DNA from: Phlebiopsis flavidoalba
Taxonomy: Eukaryota; Basidiomycota; Agaricomycetes; Polyporales; Phanerochaetaceae
Assembly: GCA_035772785.1 (NCBI GenBank)
Contig: JAOCPU010000088.1
Location: forward strand, 1 to 64,000
Length of the DNA: 64,000 bases
Direction of reading: 5' to 3'
Shown: positions 59,766 to 64,000 of the stretch, one piece after another
How positions within the stretch are numbered: the stretch's first letter is position 1
Layout of the letters: the number at the start of each line of letters is the position of its first letter
Position numbers and translations under genes: made by a program
Notes under the pieces: generated by a model
The model's input: the letters and a program-made list of their open reading frames with translations, nothing else
Database searches by the model: none
What the model was told of the DNA's origin: nothing

Positions 59766-61588
59766 ATGAACAGCGCATTCAAGCTGACGGACGAGCTGCT
59801 GGTCAAGCTCGCTCCCCAAGAAGATTTGCGCCTGTAAGTGAAAAAAACCCTGCAGTGGTTTATTTCTTGTTTTAAACCGTACTTGCCAGCATCCGTCAGG
59901 AGTTCAAACGTTGATACTGTGAGTGGGGGTTTGATGCTAGTATAACGCGTCCTAAACTTCCCCAGCTCGACCGCCTAGAAGTAAAGCTGCAGGCAGCCTT
60001 GCGGTCCATTGGTGTCATCCGAAACGCGTTCGCACCAATCAACGTCCTACCCAGCGAAATCCTGGCGCACATTTTCGGCATACTAGCTCTTGATGGCAAG
60101 ATTTCCATCTTCCTTTCTCCCAGATCTTTCTTCTCGTAACAACCCTCACGCCTGGCTCGCGGTCACTCGCGTCTGCAAACATTGGCGCGAGACGGCTCTT
60201 GCATTCCCGGCACTGTGGTCTTTCGTCGACAGCGATTCGGCGCTAGCAGCGCTCGCCTTTCTGGATCGCTCAGCCGCATCCTGGGCTCTCTGTATATCTC
60301 CGTGATGCCGCCTATGGTTCTCGTTACAGCCCTTCGCTCGAGCGTGCGCGCTTTATGCAATCTGTGGCGTTTCACAGCCCGAGGTTCGTGGAGCTGCATA
60401 TTCAGCCACAGTTCCGCTACGGTTCGAAGATTCTCAGCGCCCTCCAGTATCCTGCGCCGGTACTACAAGCTCTCTCCATAATCCTGAATCTCGGCAAGGA
60501 CGAGCCCCAGGAACTTCCCATTCTATTCAGAGGCGCTATCCCCAAGCTCCAGCGGCTGACGCTAGCAAATTTCACTACTTGGCCCGGCAACGCCTTTGGA
60601 CCCGGTCTTACCCACCTGTGTCTATTTGACCAACATCATCGCGGGCGCATGGATATGACAGAGTTTCTGGACTTCCTTGAATCGTGCCCTCGCCTGATGG
60701 AAACTAGTCCTTGTCGACGCTGGCCCCTCGACACTCGAAGATGAAACGGACCCTGCTCGCCTCGTTGACCTCAGCCAGCTCCAGCTTCTGCATATTGGAA
60801 ACTGGCCGACTCCCCAAAGTATCTCCCAGTTTCTCTCACATCTCATCGTGCCCTCAACCTCGACAGTCCACATCTGGGACCGACTGTCTATATTCGGCCG
60901 TGATGAGACGCTTTCCACGCTTTTTCCAAAGGACATGACCTACTTGCATGCTTTTCAACGGCTGAGAGCCATGCACTGTACCTTCCGCCCAACTCGCAGG
61001 GACTACCCCCAGCTCGTTTCCGTTCAAGACGGTGCTCTGGTCTTTTTCTCCTATTTCGCAGGAACCACTCCTGCGGCAATGATGCGCTCCATATTCGACT
61101 CTCTCGATGTTCATACCATTGAAGAGCTGACTCTCGGCGTCGACTGTACCCCCGAACTACCTCCTCCAGTCTGGCGCTCAATTTTTGAGGGCATGCCCCG
61201 CCTCCAGCAGCTGAACATTCATCGCCGGCCCTCCCGCCCCCTTCTGTCTGCTCTCCGCCATGACGGAGGATCGGAAAGCCTTCCTTGTCCAGCTCTCACC
61301 ACGATATCCATTTCGGACGATCACCTGCTTTCTTCCATCGCGCTCTTTCTACTCGCCTCTGATCGCGCAGACGCCGGAATGCCCCTCCAGAAGCTTCAGG
61401 TCGTCACGAAGATGAGCGCGCACTCGCCCCGCCTCGAGGCTGAGTTGGAGCAACTGACGACGAAGGTCGGGGAGGTCGTCTATGAGAAAGATCAGCCCTT
61501 CGATGTGACGAGTTTACCCGTCGGGTGGCCGAACAAGACCTACGAGTGGATCATGAAGCAGCGCGAGCACAAGGGACGCAGATTCTAG
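59766..61588 (+). CDS. F-box protein with leucine-rich region
   Basis: The start at 59766 gives MNSAFKLTDELLVKLAPQED; two short introns (donors GTAAGT at 59834 and GTGAGT near 59920) lead to LDRLEVKLQAALRSIGVIRN and the F-box core PINVLPSEILAHIFGILA (near 60035), then AWLAVTRVCKHWRETALAFP and ALWSFVDSDSA. Leucine-rich segments follow: PRFVELHIQPQFR, VLQALSIILNLGK, IPKLQRLTLANF, LSQLQLLHIGNWP, FQRLRAMHCTF, MPRLQQLNIH. It ends MKQREHKGRRF at 61588. Frames change near 60100, 60290 and 60710 by one base each, with homology continuing on both sides. It is the usual agaricomycete F-box type, probably a substrate receptor of an SCF ubiquitin ligase. Confidence 0.75.
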
Positions 61589-62169
61589 TCGGGTCCTGAG
61601 AGCGAGCACCCTGGATACGTTGTGTGCGCCGCTTGTCGTTGGGTGGGCGTTGTATGGTCTGTGATCTATCTAATATAAAACACCAGCGTTCCGACTTGTT
61701 ATTCCGACTGGCTTAGGTTTGTGATCAAGGAGGCATGGAATGGAACTGCGTTCAGGTGCGAAAGCTCTCCCAAGATGTCTGCTTTTGAAAGTCTAGGTTC
61801 CAGCTAGTCTACCGGCATAGGTTTTATCCTCACGTCAGTACATTGACTGCGGCCGTGTGTGACTTGACTTCGCTTTGAGAATGAATATTAATGAGTCTTC
61901 TGTCAAAGATGACTGTTCCATGTGAAGGGCAAACCTTCTGATGAAATGGGTATATTCAGGACTGACGATGCACTCACTTCCCTTCGACGCCGGTTGGACA
62001 CCTCGAGATGAGCTCAATAAGTTGGTGAGAACCTTTTCTCCAAGATTGTATTGTGTAAGTCTCTAATCAGGTCTCATTAGGTCCAATAAGCTTACTAAGT
62101 ACGTATCACGTCTCATACTTCAAAACAACGCACACATTGAGATCTTAGACAAGTGTAGTCACCGCAACA
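61589..62169. other. No gene recognised
   Basis: 3' flank of the F-box gene and upstream region of the next small gene. Confidence 0.35.
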
Positions 62170-62690
62170 ATGGCTGGGGTGGGGAGGCCACTCAACCTTT
62201 TTTTTTTTTTCAACCTCGCAAAAGCACCAATCTGGCCCAACCCCCTCGACGCTCTCCTCGATCACTCGGGCTCGGCGCAACACCTAACACCATTCCACCA
62301 GATACGCCCCGCTCAGACTGCGCCCCACGCAAGGTTGCAATATGCTTCCATGACTTGGGCGGCATGGGCAGGGCTCATCGACAAACCCCCTCGCCTCCTT
62401 GCAGCGCGGGCTCATATCGCGCATCACGCAGGCCATAGAGATACCGCCTAATCCACTGTGGCCACTGGGGTGTTGCCGTCGAGGACTTCTACCACGAGCT
62501 CAACGCCGACCGGTTTCACATCAGCGGTTTCACGTTCTCTATCAGAACGGGAGGCTGGACGACCGCAAGTGGAACTGGTCATTTTTACACTATTGGGACG
62601 ACGAGACATAACGACGAGTCTATCCGCCTTGCTGGTGAGAAACCCACGTTGCAACCTTACGGATTGAAATTCATTTGTGCCAGGTCATGA
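62170..62690 (+). CDS. Small protein of unknown family, copy 1
   Basis: From ATG at 62170 the plus strand reads MAGVGRPLN, then a T-run, LDALLDHSG, and in shifted frames APNT-like, PRKVAICFHDLGGMGRAHRQ (near 62325), GVAVEDFYHELNADRFHISG (near 62465), FTFSIRTGGW and HNDESIRLAG, with a stop at 62688-62690 in the last frame. The same order of blocks recurs at 63386-64000, so this is one of two tandem copies. I do not recognise the family. Two or three frame changes make the model provisional. Confidence 0.4.
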
Positions 62691-63385
62691 AGCGATCAAG
62701 GGCCATGCCTCGGTTGTACGAAGCACTCACAAATAAAACTGCCAGAAGATGACTATGAATCTACTTGGGCTCATATGCGAACCTGGCTGCGGGAAGGTGC
62801 GGGCAACTAGCTGGTCGTAGGGGCGTGAAGTTGAGCGTGCAGGTGTCATCTGTGCCTTCCAACCCCCGAGCCGGATGAAACTGCAGAGGAGACCAAGAGT
62901 GAGATAGGTAGCGCTTTCTGCGGTCAGTCAGATCGTTGAGCTACAGAAATGAACTAGCTCCAAGCATGCCTAAGACCCTATGTATATTGACTGAGACTTG
63001 TATTATGATTCTGTGCCATGATTTGGAGCCACCATGAGAGAAAAACACCCACCTGATATCTCGTAAAGGGCAGCATGCTTTGAGATACCACCGAAATTGC
63101 TTCCCTATGGTATTGACGTACTGTGCCTGGGTCGGGGATACAACTTGGACATTTGTACCTTGACAAAGTCGGTCCATCGAGCAGAACGCTATCCTTGCCC
63201 TGCGTCTAGGCTTCAAATGGACCCCGCTAGCCTGTAACGCCAACGACCCTGATATACAAGCGATCCAGGACAGCTACTCCGAGGCGATCACTTCCTGCAA
63301 TCGAGGTGCATAAAAAGACACGCGTCGTGTACAGAACCCAACCGATTCCACCGACACTTGACCCGAAACTTCTGTAAGAAAAAAA
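62691..63385. other. No gene recognised
   Basis: Sequence between the two small-gene copies; no motif is seen on either strand. Confidence 0.35.
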
Positions 63386-64000
63386 GAAATGGGCTTGTGA
63401 GTGATTGCTCCTGCATCCCCCAACCTCAACCTACTCACCTTGCTTGACAGACTTGACCTCCTCCCAAAGTAAGCTCTTCACTGTTTCTAGCTTCAGCTCC
63501 ACTTTACGCCAAAAATGTAGGATCGGTGAGGGCGGTTTTGATCCACTGTCCCCGGACAAGAGCCCTCAGGAGCCGCAGTCCGACAATCATAACACGTCCA
63601 CTTAAGTCTATACTTGAGAAAGTCGGACTGGGCACCGCACCAAACACCGTGCCCTCCTCTGAGCCCCGCAACCGATGCCGACCCACGCCGCGTAGTCAGC
63701 ATCTGCTACCACCCCGTGCTGGGCAGCAATCGGCGAGTTCGTCGAGCACACGCCCAGCATCAATGACCCGGAACCTGGAGGCTGCGCTACAATACCGTTG
63801 CGCGTTGTACGTGGGGAGCAGGCGCCGCCGAATCCGCCGCGATACCATTGGGGCGGTGTTTATCGGGGACTATTATCACGAGCTCAACGGGGACACATAA
63901 TCTGAACGTTGTGTACACAAAACGGCAAGATAACAAACGATCAGAAGTGGCAGTGGGGAGTTCTATACTGTGGGATCGACGGCGATATAATGACGAGAGC
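63386..64000 (+). CDS. Small protein of unknown family, copy 2 (cut by window edge)
   Basis: ATG at 63388 with two short introns (starting about 63396 and 63470) gives MGLLDLLPKIGEGGFDPLSP then DKSPQEPQSDNHNTST. In the next frame SILEKVGLGTAPNTVPSSEP continues, matching LDALLDHSG...in copy 1. Further blocks PRRVVSICYHP (near 63690) and AVFIGDYYHELNGDT (near 63855) align with copy 1, and the sequence runs off the right edge near a NDES-like end. Function is unknown. The clear start exon suggests copy 2 is nearer to an intact gene. Confidence 0.45.

Noticed and set aside
1..64000. CRISPR array, bacterial operon or prophage
   Set aside because: Spliced eukaryotic genes throughout; none of the tandem repeats has the repeat-spacer structure of a CRISPR array.

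Overview
The window looks like nuclear DNA of an Agaricomycete (mushroom-forming Basidiomycota). Genes are cut by short GT-AG introns (about 45-70 nt). The families seen are typical of these fungi: a Plavaka-type transposase, F-box proteins, an HGDL-type kinase, secreted A1 aspartic proteases, a GH10 xylanase, and proteins resembling the basidiomycete families DUF6697 and DUF6698. Much of the window is repeat-rich accessory DNA.

Left part (1-22 kb): the edge of a DDE-transposon protein; one arm of a diverged inverted repeat whose partner lies 16 kb away; three tandem non-autonomous Helitrons (2972-5233), each with TC and CTAG-type ends and a hairpin; a broken F-box gene; a Q/P-rich coiled-coil protein with a C-terminal zinc-finger-like motif; a TIR element; a convergent pair of shredded but recognisable genes, IMP dehydrogenase (+) and GH10 endoxylanase (-); the second inverted-repeat arm; and a degenerate protein kinase.

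Middle (22.9-51.4 kb): the most distinctive region. Five head-to-tail paralogues on the minus strand share an N-terminal signature around LVKLLN-KL, a coiled-coil centre (with a GIIEG...C-x-G-x-x-C element in three copies) and a C-terminal domain resembling DUF6697. A block of about 15 kb between copies 1 and 2 holds a Plavaka transposon, GC-rich and AT-rich repeat DNA, a satellite of about 190 bp, and a DUF6698-like gene. Copy 5 carries a 681-bp Tc1/mariner-type MITE with TA target duplication.

Right part (51.8-64 kb): three tandem A1 aspartic protease paralogues with related promoters. One has lost its whole C-terminal catalytic lobe but keeps the membrane anchor; another lacks the anchor. 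An F-box/LRR gene and a duplicated small gene of unknown function follow, the last cut by the window edge.

Almost every recognisable gene carries single-base frameshifts although residues, splice sites and catalytic motifs on both sides are conserved. Either the assembly has many uncorrected indels or most of these loci are young pseudogenes. All gene limits are therefore approximate, and functions are inferred from motifs read by eye without any database search.
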